A DNA stretch of 61,415 nucleotides, taken from assembly GCF_964222135.1 (NCBI RefSeq), contig NZ_CAXQBR010000097.1, forward strand, positions 1 through 61,415, given 5' to 3'. The stretch is from Euzebya sp. GTDB taxonomy: Bacteria > Actinomycetota > Nitriliruptoria > Euzebyales > Euzebyaceae. The notes beneath the pieces are model-generated. The model saw nothing but the letters and a program-made list of their open reading frames with translations. It made no database searches and had not been told where the DNA came from. The translations under genes and the position numbers were made by a program. Below, one piece after another: positions 45,564 to 53,769 of this stretch. Position 1 is the first letter of the stretch, and each line of letters opens with the position of its first letter.

Positions 45564-47078
45564 TCAGCGGCGCTTCTTCTTCTTCCGCGCGGGGACCTTC
45601 TTGTTGCGCCGGGGCATCGGCTTCTGGCCGGGGACGCCGGCGCCGGGCGTCGGGGCGCCGCCGGCGTTCATCGCGGCGAGCTGCTCCATGAGATCGCCGC
45701 CGCCGTCGCCCATCATCTTCTGCATCTGCCGGGCGGCCTTGGCCTGGCTGAGCATGCCGCCACCGCCACCGCCCATGGCCCCCATCATCGGGCCGAGGTC
45801 CTTCATCATCTTGCGCATCTCCTCGTAGCTGCGGAGGAGCTCGTTGATCTCCTGGGCGCTGCGGCCACAGCCCCGCGCGATGCGCTTCTTCCGCTTGCCG
45901 TTGAGGATCTGCGGCTTGCGACGCTCCTCGAGGGTCATCGACTGGATGATCGCCTCGATGCGCTTGAGGTCGTCCTCGTCGACGGAGGCCTGTGCCTCCT
46001 TCATGGCCTTCCCCATGCCGGGGATCATCTCCATCAGCTTGCCGATCGGGCCCATCTGGCGGACCGACTGCAGCTGGTTGAGGAAGTCCTCGAGGGTGAA
46101 CTGGCCGCTGAGGAGGGCCTCGGCCATCTCCTCCTGCTGGCCCTCGGTGTAGACCGTCTCGGCCTTCTCGATGAGGGTGAGGACGTCGCCCATGCCGAGG
46201 ATCCGGCCGGCCATGCGGTCGGGGTGGAAGGCCTCGAACTCATCCAGCTTCTCCCCCACCGATGCGAACTTGATCGGTCGGGCCGTGACCTCGGCGACGC
46301 TGAGCGCCGCACCGCCGCGGGCGTCGCCGTCGAGCTTGGAGAGGATCACGCCGGTGAAGTCGACGGCCTCCTGGAACGCCTTCGCGACGGTGACGGCCTC
46401 CTGGCCGATCATCGCGTCGATGACGAAGAGGGTCTCGACGGGGTTGACGGCGGCCTTGATGTCGGCCGCCTGGTCCATCATCTCCTGGTCGACGTTGGTG
46501 CGGCCGGCGGTGTCGACGATGACGACGCCGGCGCCCATCCGCTTGGCCTCGGCGATGGCGTTCTGCGCCACCTCGACGGGGTCGCCTTCGGTCTTGGGCG
46601 CGTAGACGGGAACGCCGACGCGCTCGCCGAGGACCTGCAGCTGGCGGACGGCGGCTGGGCGCTGGAGGTCGCAGGCGACCAGCATCGGCTGGCGGCCCTT
46701 GGACTTCAGGTGCTGGGCCAGCTTGCCGGCGGCGGTCGTCTTCCCGGCGCCCTGCAGGCCGGCGAGCATGATGACCGCGGGGGAGGCGGAGCCGAGGTCG
46801 AGGGGCGCGGACTGCTCCCCGAGGATGCGGACGAGCTCCTCGTGGACGATCTTGACGACCTGCTGGCCGGGGTTGAGGGCCTCGGACACCTCGCTGCCGA
46901 CGGCCCGCTCCTTGATGCGGGTCGTGAAGGTCTTGACGACCTTGAAGTTGACGTCGGCCTCGAGGAGGGCCATGCGGATCTCGCGCAGGCCCTCGCCGAC
47001 CTGCTCCTCTGACCGGGTCTTCGACCCCCGGAAGCGGTCGAAGACGGCGTCGAGTCGGTCCTGCAGTGCGTCGAACAT
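45564..47078 (-). CDS. ffh: signal recognition particle protein Ffh
   Basis: A 504-residue SRP54 homologue that binds signal peptides and 4.5S RNA and works with FtsY. N and G domains show GLQGAGKTTAAGKLA, DLQRPAAVRQL, DTAGR and KLDGDARGG. The Met-rich M domain contains LNGKRKKRIARGCGRSAQEINELLR and a glycine-rich loop. A basic tail ends in RNKKVPARKKKKRR. ATG 47078 gives the family N-terminus MFDALQDRLDAVF. Confidence 0.97.
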   Translation of the reverse strand: MFDALQDRLDAVFDRFRGSKTRSEEQVGEGLREIRMALLEADVNFKVVKTFTTRIKERAVGSEVSEALNPGQQVVKIVHEELVRILGEQSAPLDLGSASPAVIMLAGLQGAGKTTAAGKLAQHLKSKGRQPMLVACDLQRPAAVRQLQVLGERVGVPVYAPKTEGDPVEVAQNAIAEAKRMGAGVVIVDTAGRTNVDQEMMDQAADIKAAVNPVETLFVIDAMIGQEAVTVAKAFQEAVDFTGVILSKLDGDARGGAALSVAEVTARPIKFASVGEKLDEFEAFHPDRMAGRILGMGDVLTLIEKAETVYTEGQQEEMAEALLSGQFTLEDFLNQLQSVRQMGPIGKLMEMIPGMGKAMKEAQASVDEDDLKRIEAIIQSMTLEERRKPQILNGKRKKRIARGCGRSAQEINELLRSYEEMRKMMKDLGPMMGAMGGGGGGMLSQAKAARQMQKMMGDGGGDLMEQLAAMNAGGAPTPGAGVPGQKPMPRRNKKVPARKKKKRR

Positions 47079-47139
47079 CGGACCCGGCAGTGTAGCGGGG
47101 GCGCTCGGCGCGCCCGCCGGTGGCCGGTCGCGACCCCGG

Positions 47140-47664
47140 TCAGGTGGGGCGGCGGGGGTCGGTGATCCGCCTGACCCGGACGGCGACGCCGTGCGCGGCG
47201 CCGAAGCGCTCGAGCGCGTCGCCCGCCGGCTCGCGGTCCCCGTCGGCGTCCCGCGCCACCAGGGCCCACGCCGGCACCGCGACCGCCGTGCCGTCGACCA
47301 GCACGACCCGCAGCCGGGGGATGCCGTCGTCGGCGCGGAGCGAGACGCCGCGCACCTCGTCCCAGGGCCAGGCCCGGGTGGTGACCAGTCGCCGCACCGC
47401 GATGCGGTCGGGGTGGAGCACGACGCGGACCGCCGCCATCCGCAGCGCGAAGGCGAGCAGGACGGCACCGACGAGGAGGTTGGCGGGCGTGTAGAGGGGG
47501 TGGACCCGTCCGCCGGCGATCAGGTCGAGCACCGTCGGCGCCGTCCAGGCCACCCCGACCACCCCGATGACGACGGGGATCACGCGCGACGTCGACACCG
47601 TGAGCACGTCGCCGTCGGCGCCGGGCTCGGCCGCCCGGTGCCCGGCGTCAGCTCGCCGAGCCAT
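47140..47664 (-). CDS. PH-domain membrane protein
   Basis: A 174-residue protein with two membrane segments (VIPVVIGVVGVAWTAPTV and NLLVGAVLLAFALRMAAV), followed by a bacterial PH-like domain of about 80 residues: VVLHPDRIAVRRLVTTRAWPWDEVRGV. This layout matches actinobacterial small PH-domain proteins of unknown role. It overlaps the GNAT gene by 17 bases and lies 61 bases upstream of ffh. Confidence 0.75.
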   Translation of the reverse strand: MARRADAGHRAAEPGADGDVLTVSTSRVIPVVIGVVGVAWTAPTVLDLIAGGRVHPLYTPANLLVGAVLLAFALRMAAVRVVLHPDRIAVRRLVTTRAWPWDEVRGVSLRADDGIPRLRVVLVDGTAVAVPAWALVARDADGDREPAGDALERFGAAHGVAVRVRRITDPRRPT

Positions 47665-48451
47665 CCGCGACCCTGCTCCACGCCCAGGCTGAGGCGACGG
47701 GGGTGAAGCCGAGCCGGGTGTACCAGCGGCGCGGCCAGTCGTCGGCGTCGGCGACGAGGAACACCAGCGACGCGTCCTCGCAGGCCGCCATCGCCGCGGC
47801 CATCAGCCCCGCCCCGAGGCCCTGCCCGCGGGCGGCCGAGAGCACCTGGACCTCCTCGATCTGGGCGACCTCGCCGTGTCGGTAGACGTGGCAGCCGGCG
47901 GTGCCGTCGCGGGACAGGACGAAGCGGGTGCCGACCACGTCGGCGAGCCGCCGGTCGCGCTCGGCCATGGCGGCCTGCACGGCGGCGCTGCGCCCCCAGT
48001 CGTGCTCGGCGGTGAACGCGTCGGCGTGGTCGAGCCAGGTGTCGACGTCGACGACCTCGAAGCCGACCGGCGACACGGCCGGGCGGGTGGTGCGGTCGTG
48101 GACCATGTACACGACCTGGGAGACGTCCCACCCCTCGGCCCCGGACAGGGCGGGCACGAGGGTCCAGGCCACCTCGGGCGCGGACGTGGTGATCCGCCGG
48201 TGCCCGAGCCCGGCGTCGACGAAGGTGGCCTCGACGGGGTCGAGCAGCTCGACCAGGGCGACGGGTCGTTCCACCTCGACGGCGCTCGCGTCGTAGACCA
48301 GGGGGAGGTCGGGGCACAGCCGGGCGGTCCCGAAGGGTAGCCGTCGCACCTCGCTGGCCATGCGGGTGCGCAGCACGGCTTCGAAGCGCCGGGCCCGGCG
48401 GGCCTGCGCGGCGAGGTCCGGACCCTCGGCGGGGGGTGGCGCGGTCGTCAT
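47648..48451 (-). CDS. GNAT-family N-acetyltransferase
   Basis: A 267-residue protein. The N-terminal half lacks clear motifs and may be a degenerate GNAT lobe; the C-terminal half (about 140-250) carries the acetyl-CoA signature VQVLSAARGQGLGAGLMAAAM and the final strand FLVADADDWPRRWYTRLGFTP. Acceptor is unknown. It stands between ftsY/WYL and PH/ffh genes and is coupled to the PH gene by a 17-base overlap. Confidence 0.85.
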   Translation of the reverse strand: MTTAPPPAEGPDLAAQARRARRFEAVLRTRMASEVRRLPFGTARLCPDLPLVYDASAVEVERPVALVELLDPVEATFVDAGLGHRRITTSAPEVAWTLVPALSGAEGWDVSQVVYMVHDRTTRPAVSPVGFEVVDVDTWLDHADAFTAEHDWGRSAAVQAAMAERDRRLADVVGTRFVLSRDGTAGCHVYRHGEVAQIEEVQVLSAARGQGLGAGLMAAAMAACEDASLVFLVADADDWPRRWYTRLGFTPVASAWAWSRVADGSAS

Positions 48452-48457
48452 CGCGGG

Positions 48458-49387
48458 TCAGGACATCTGGTGGGCGATGCCGGTGGCGAGCAGCCGGGCA
48501 CGACCGATCCGGTCGACGGCGAACGCGCGCTCGTCCTTGCGGAGGTGGCACCAGCCGCGCAGCAGGTCGTCGCTGAACACCCACGGGTCGACGACCCGCT
48601 CGGTGGCCTGCCCGCCGCGCGACGAGGCGAAGTACTCGAGCCGCACCTGCCGGCCCTCGTCCAGCGCGCGGGTGAGCAGGGCGCGGATGGCGCGGGGGCC
48701 GACGGCCTCCTCCTCCGCGCCGGGGAGCGTCATCTCGCCGCCGGTCACGGTCACGCCGTGCGCCGCGGAGACCGGCGCGCCGGCGGACTCGAGCGCCGCC
48801 TGGACGACGCCCGCGGGCCGGTCGCTGACCGCCACGGTCGCGGCGACGGTGCGAAGCCCCGCGCCGGGGACGGCGGCAGCCCGGTCGAGGGCCGCCTGGG
48901 TGGGGGCGATCACGACCGTGCGGGCCTCCTCGATCATCAGCGGAGCGGCCTCGGGCGAGTCGGGGTCGACCCACTCCTCCGCGTCGTCCCCGGTCGGCTC
49001 GGGGGCGTCGTCCGCCGGCGGCAGGTCGAAGGTGAGGGTGGCGTAGCCGTGGCGGGCCTCGTCGGTCGCGTGGACGAGCCCCTCGGCGCCGACCATCACC
49101 AGGCCGCGGCGCTGCAGCCAGTCGAGCGGCTCGGGCAGTCGGCCCCGGCCCGCCCAGCCCCGGCCGATGAGGTCCTCCACGGAGGCTGCCCCGTCGATGG
49201 CGACGGTCCGGAACGCATCGGCGGCCACCCGCGGCGCCCGGCTGACCAGGTCGGCGACCAGCCCGGGCGCGGTCAGCTTCTCGCGGAGCGCCCGGCGGGA
49301 GGAGTGGCCGGCGACGCCGTCGTCCAGGCCGAGCAGGCCGAGGGCGTCGCGGATCTCCTCACCGCTCAGCTGGTCGATCGATGGCAT
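48458..49387 (-). CDS. WYL-domain protein with helicase-N-like N-terminus
   Basis: A 309-residue protein. The first 230 residues resemble the N-terminal region of XPB/Ssl2-like helicases found in actinobacterial WYL proteins (RAPRVAADAFRTVAIDG). The last 75 form a WYL-like domain, IRALLTRALDEGRQVRLEYF and DPWVFSDDLLRGWCHLRKDERAFAVDRI, with the usual WCHLR stretch. WYL domains bind ligands or nucleic acid and regulate transcription. No wHTH is present, so it may not bind DNA by itself. It starts directly after ftsY. Confidence 0.78.
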   Translation of the reverse strand: MPSIDQLSGEEIRDALGLLGLDDGVAGHSSRRALREKLTAPGLVADLVSRAPRVAADAFRTVAIDGAASVEDLIGRGWAGRGRLPEPLDWLQRRGLVMVGAEGLVHATDEARHGYATLTFDLPPADDAPEPTGDDAEEWVDPDSPEAAPLMIEEARTVVIAPTQAALDRAAAVPGAGLRTVAATVAVSDRPAGVVQAALESAGAPVSAAHGVTVTGGEMTLPGAEEEAVGPRAIRALLTRALDEGRQVRLEYFASSRGGQATERVVDPWVFSDDLLRGWCHLRKDERAFAVDRIGRARLLATGIAHQMS

Positions 49388-49388
49388 C

Positions 49389-50639
49389 TCACCCCTGCTC
49401 CTCGTCCACCTGGTCGGCCTCGAGCAGGGCGCTCGCGTAGTCCTCGAGCTCGACGTCCTGCACCACGTCGGCGAACAGCGCGTCGACGAAGGCGTCGGGG
49501 TCGAAGGGGGCGAGGTCCTCGATCCCCTCCCCCAACCCGACCAGCTTCACGGGGATGCCGAGGGTCCGCTGGATGCCGATGACGATGCCGCCGCGGGCGG
49601 TGCCGTCGAGCTTGGTCAGCACGACGCCGGTCACGTCCACGGCCTCCATGAACGCCTTGGCCTGGCTGAGCCCGTTCTGGCCGGTCGTCGCGTCGAGCAC
49701 GAGCAACACCTCGTCGAGCTGCTCGGCCTCGCGCTCCACGACCCGCTTGACCTTGCTGAGCTCGGCCATCAGCTCCTTCTTGTTCTGCAGCCGGCCGGCG
49801 GTGTCGATCATCAGCAGGTCGGCACCGGAGGCGGTCGCGGCCTTCCACCCGTCGAAGGCGACCGCCGCCGGGTCCGCGCCCTCGTCCTGGCGGACCACGC
49901 GGGCACCCGACCGCTCGCCCCAGATCTGCAGCTGCTCGGACGCGGCCGCGCGGAAGGTGTCGGCTGCGGCCAGCACGACCGTCTCGCCGGCATCGACGTG
50001 GCGCTTCGCGAGCTTGCCGATCGACGTGGTCTTGCCGGTGCCGTTGACGCCGGTGAACAGCCACACGGTCGTGCCCGCGTCGCGGCGGGCCAGGCTGCGG
50101 TCGGCCATGCCGAGCTCGAGGCGGAGGATCTCCTTCAGCAGCGCGAGCGCCGCCTCCCCGTCGGTGATGCCCTGCTCGCGGACGCGGTCGCGGAGCCCCG
50201 CCACCAGCTCCATCGTCGCCTCGACGCCGACGTCGGCGGCGATGAGGGACTCCTCGAGCTCCTCCCAGGCGTCCTCGTCGAGGCCCTGGCTGAAGATGCC
50301 CCGCAGGTTGGCGCCGAGCGCCGACGACGCCTTCGTCAGCCGGCTGCGGAACCGCTCGACGAGGGTGAGGGGTGCCTCCTCGACGGCCTCGTCCTCCACC
50401 AGCAGGTCCGGGCCGCCCGGGTAGGGGTCGGCGTCGGCGTCCGGCGGGGGCGGCCGGGTCGTGACGGCCCCCTCCCCGCGCTCGTCGGACTCGGGGCGCG
50501 GCTCGAGCGGGGTGGTGGTCGTGGGGCGGTCGGAGGGCCGCGGCAGCGTGGTGGTCCCGCCCCGCGAGCGGCCCACGAAGAGGCCGCCCACGACGACGAG
50601 GACGATGATCGCGACGACGGCGACGATGAGGAGTTCCAT
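49389..50639 (-). CDS. ftsY: signal recognition particle receptor FtsY
   Basis: A 416-residue FtsY with an N-terminal membrane helix (MELLIVAVVAIIVLVVVGGL), an acidic Thr/Pro-rich linker, then the NG domain. G motifs are GVNGTGKTTSIGKLA, DTFRAAASEQL, DTAGRLQNKKELM and TKLDGTARGG. It docks the SRP-ribosome complex at the membrane. It is normally followed by ffh; here three genes intervene. It follows the ABC permease gene with a 61-base gap. Confidence 0.97.
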   Translation of the reverse strand: MELLIVAVVAIIVLVVVGGLFVGRSRGGTTTLPRPSDRPTTTTPLEPRPESDERGEGAVTTRPPPPDADADPYPGGPDLLVEDEAVEEAPLTLVERFRSRLTKASSALGANLRGIFSQGLDEDAWEELEESLIAADVGVEATMELVAGLRDRVREQGITDGEAALALLKEILRLELGMADRSLARRDAGTTVWLFTGVNGTGKTTSIGKLAKRHVDAGETVVLAAADTFRAAASEQLQIWGERSGARVVRQDEGADPAAVAFDGWKAATASGADLLMIDTAGRLQNKKELMAELSKVKRVVEREAEQLDEVLLVLDATTGQNGLSQAKAFMEAVDVTGVVLTKLDGTARGGIVIGIQRTLGIPVKLVGLGEGIEDLAPFDPDAFVDALFADVVQDVELEDYASALLEADQVDEEQG

Positions 50640-50700
50640 GACGTCCCCGCAGGCTACCCGGAGGGTCTGACGCGGACGTGGCCCCTGCGATCCCGGGCGC

Positions 50701-51861
50701 TCAGGCGGTCCGGCGGTCCCGCAGGCGGCGTGCGGCGGTGTCGAGCCCGACGGCGAGGACCAGGACCGTGCCGGTCGTCAGGAAGCGGTGCCCCGGCGAC
50801 AGCCCGAGCAGGTCGAGGCCGTTGTCGAGCGACCCGAGCACCAGCGCGCCGGTCAGGGCCGACCAGACCGATCCGCGGCCGCCGTACAGGCTGGCGCCGC
50901 CGATCGCCGCGGCGGCGAACGCGGTCAGGGTCAGGTCGACGCTGCCGGAGGACTGGTTGACCGCGAGCAGCCGTGACGCGCCCAGCACCCCGCCCGCCGC
51001 CGAGACGGTCCCGGCCAGCGCGAAGGTGACGATCCGCACCCGCCGCACCTCGATGCCCGCCCGCTCGGCGACCCGGGCGTCGCTGCCGATCGCCACCGCG
51101 TGGCGGCCGAACGCCGAGCGCTTGAGGACCACGTCGAGCAGCGCGACGACGCCGAGGAAGATCACCACGGCCAGGGGGATCCCGCGGTCGCGCCCGTACA
51201 CCGCCGCTGCGGCGGCCGCGGCCGCGGCGACCAGCGCGATCCGCACGAGGCGGCCGGCCGGCTCGTGCCGCCGACGTGTGAGCCACCAGGCGGCGGTCGT
51301 GGCCGCGGCGACCGCCGACCCGCCGACGACGCCGATCCAGGACGGCAGGAACGTGCTGGTCAGCGCGGCGATGCCGGGGTCGGCCAGGTTGAGGGACCCG
51401 GCGTCGCCGAGGACCAGGAACAGCCCCCCGCGCCACATCAGCAGCCCGGCCAGGGTCACGACGAGGGACGGCAGCGCCAGGGCGGTCACCCCGATGCCGT
51501 GGACCAGGCCCGCGCCGGCGCCCGTGGCGAGCGCGGCGGCCACCGCCACGGGCGCGGGCAGGCCCGTCCGGACCACGAGCACCGCCATCACGGCGGCGGC
51601 GAACCCGCCGACGGCGCCCACGGACAGATCGATCTCCCCGATCAGGAGCACCAGGACGACTGCGACGGCGACCGTGCCGAGCGCCACGCTCTGCAACGTC
51701 AGGTTGGTCAGGTTGACCGCGGACAGGAACCGGCCGTTGAGCAGCTGCAGCCCCGTCCAGAGGACCACGAGCCCCGCGGCGGCCCCGATCCCGGGCAGCG
51801 CGTCGATCGACCAGCGGGCCAGCCGGCCCCGCCGCGTCCCGTCCTCCACGCCCGCGCTCAC
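50701..51861 (-). CDS. sugar ABC transporter permease (XylH-like)
   Basis: A 386-residue permease with about ten membrane helices. The family signature GEIDLSVGAVGGFAA is present (conserved in RbsC/XylH-type permeases), as is the conserved cytoplasmic segment GSDARVAERAGIEVRRVRI and the GGASLYGGRGSVW loop. XylH-type permeases are larger than RbsC and this one fits. The GTG start overlaps the stop of the micro-ORF at 51858. Last gene of the transporter-signalling operon. Confidence 0.92.
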   Translation of the reverse strand: MSAGVEDGTRRGRLARWSIDALPGIGAAAGLVVLWTGLQLLNGRFLSAVNLTNLTLQSVALGTVAVAVVLVLLIGEIDLSVGAVGGFAAAVMAVLVVRTGLPAPVAVAAALATGAGAGLVHGIGVTALALPSLVVTLAGLLMWRGGLFLVLGDAGSLNLADPGIAALTSTFLPSWIGVVGGSAVAAATTAAWWLTRRRHEPAGRLVRIALVAAAAAAAAAVYGRDRGIPLAVVIFLGVVALLDVVLKRSAFGRHAVAIGSDARVAERAGIEVRRVRIVTFALAGTVSAAGGVLGASRLLAVNQSSGSVDLTLTAFAAAAIGGASLYGGRGSVWSALTGALVLGSLDNGLDLLGLSPGHRFLTTGTVLVLAVGLDTAARRLRDRRTA

Positions 51862-51935
51862 CGCCCACCCGCCTGGCTGACGCCAGCCGCGTGCCCCCCG
51901 GCCTGTCCTCTGACCGCTCCCACGCTCGCGCTCAC
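51848..51935 (-). repeat. 88-bp dispersed element, copy 2 (binding protein/permease junction)
   Basis: On the minus strand this aligns position by position with 35848-35761. The last three bases of the binding-protein stop (TGA in CCGTGAG) are part of the first GTGAGCGCGAGCGT; the second copy, GTGAGCGCGGGCGT, gives the permease start. In the middle CTGGC-GTCA-GCCAG can form a 5-bp stem; copy 1 keeps a 4-bp stem with two compensated pairs. Confidence 0.92.
51858..51935 (-). CDS. 25-residue micro-ORF, copy 2, between binding protein and permease
   Basis: A 25-codon GTG frame overlapping the upstream stop (51932-51935) and the downstream start (51858-51861) by 4 bases each. The peptide begins MSASVGAVRGQAGG and ends in QAGGR. 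It shares length and 18 of 25 residues with copy 1 although the flanking genes are unrelated. Confidence 0.6.
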   Translation of the reverse strand: MSASVGAVRGQAGGHAAGVSQAGGR

Positions 51936-53020
51936 GGCCCGAGCCCCGCCGCCGCGCACCGCTCGGCGAGGCGGGGGGTGCAGATGTCGGCCACGTCGAG
52001 GAAGCCGTCGGCGACGACGGTCGCGGCGATGTCGTCGACCGTGACCGGCTCCGGGGTCAGGATCACCGCCGGGACCGTCACGTCGCCGGCGGCCACCTCC
52101 ACCACCTCGACGTCCTCGATCCCGGCGGCCGGCCGGTCGGCGCCCTCCAGCAGGGCGACCGCGATCTCCGCGGCGACAGCAGCCTGGGTGGTGATCGCCT
52201 TGTAGACGGTCATGTGCTGCTCGCCGCGGATGATCCGCTGGATGGCGGCCAGCTCGGCGTCCTGGCCGGTCACCGGCGGCAGCGGCTCGACGCCGGCGGT
52301 CCGCAGGGCCGCGATGACGCCGCCGGCCATCCCGTCGTTGGCGACGTACACGCCGTCCAGGCGGTCGCGGCCGAGGGTCGTCAGGGTCTGCTCCATCAGC
52401 TCCTGGGCCTGGTCGGGGGACCAGTCGGCGACGTCGACCTCGGCCAGCACCTCGACGCCGGCGTCGGCGAACACCTCCCTGGCCGAGGCGGCGAAGCGCC
52501 GGGCGTTGTCGTCGGTCGGCGCGCCGTTGACCATGACGATCTCCGCGGTGCCCACCACCCCGTCGGCGCGGATCGCCTCGACCAGCGCGCGGGCCTGCTG
52601 CGCGCCGACCGCGCCGTTGTCGAAGCCGACGTGGAAGTCGACCCGCTCGTCGAGGACCAGCCGGTCGTAGGACACCACCGGGACGCCGGCGTCGGTCGCC
52701 TGGCGCACGATCGTGGCGGCGGCCACCGAGTCGACGGGGTCGAGGACGAGCACGTCCACGCCGTTGGTCAGCATCGCCTCGGCCTGGGACTGCTGGCGGG
52801 CCGGATCCTGGTTGGCGTTCGCGGTGGTGGTGGTGCACGCGCCGCACAGCTCGGCGACCCGCGCCTCGAAGGCCGGGGCGTCGTAGGTCTCGTAGCGGGC
52901 GGTCTTCGACTCCGGCAGCAGCAGGCCGATCTCGGCGTCGGCTGCACCCGCCGCGCCGTCGCACGCGCCGGCCAGCACCGCGAGCACGACCAGGGCGGCG
53001 GCCGCCGCGACCGGCGGCAC
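51932..53020 (-). CDS. sugar-binding lipoprotein (XylF-like)
   Basis: A 362-residue type I periplasmic-binding-protein-fold lipoprotein. The lipobox is LAGAC near residue 19. Ligand-binding segments resemble D-xylose-binding XylF/ChvE: VPVVSYDRLVLDERVDFHVGFDN and MVNGAPTDDNARRFAASARE, then GVYVANDGMAGGVIAAL and PVTGQDAELAAIQRIIRGEQ. Four cysteines lie in the mature part, two of them close together (ELCGAC). GTG 53020 is 2 bases after the response-regulator stop. The sugar is inferred as a pentose or similar, not proven. Confidence 0.9.
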   Translation of the reverse strand: MPPVAAAAALVVLAVLAGACDGAAGAADAEIGLLLPESKTARYETYDAPAFEARVAELCGACTTTTANANQDPARQQSQAEAMLTNGVDVLVLDPVDSVAAATIVRQATDAGVPVVSYDRLVLDERVDFHVGFDNGAVGAQQARALVEAIRADGVVGTAEIVMVNGAPTDDNARRFAASAREVFADAGVEVLAEVDVADWSPDQAQELMEQTLTTLGRDRLDGVYVANDGMAGGVIAALRTAGVEPLPPVTGQDAELAAIQRIIRGEQHMTVYKAITTQAAVAAEIAVALLEGADRPAAGIEDVEVVEVAAGDVTVPAVILTPEPVTVDDIAATVVADGFLDVADICTPRLAERCAAAGLGP

Positions 53021-53022
53021 GG

Positions 53023-53752
<730 letters not shown>

Positions 53753-53769
<17 letters not shown>

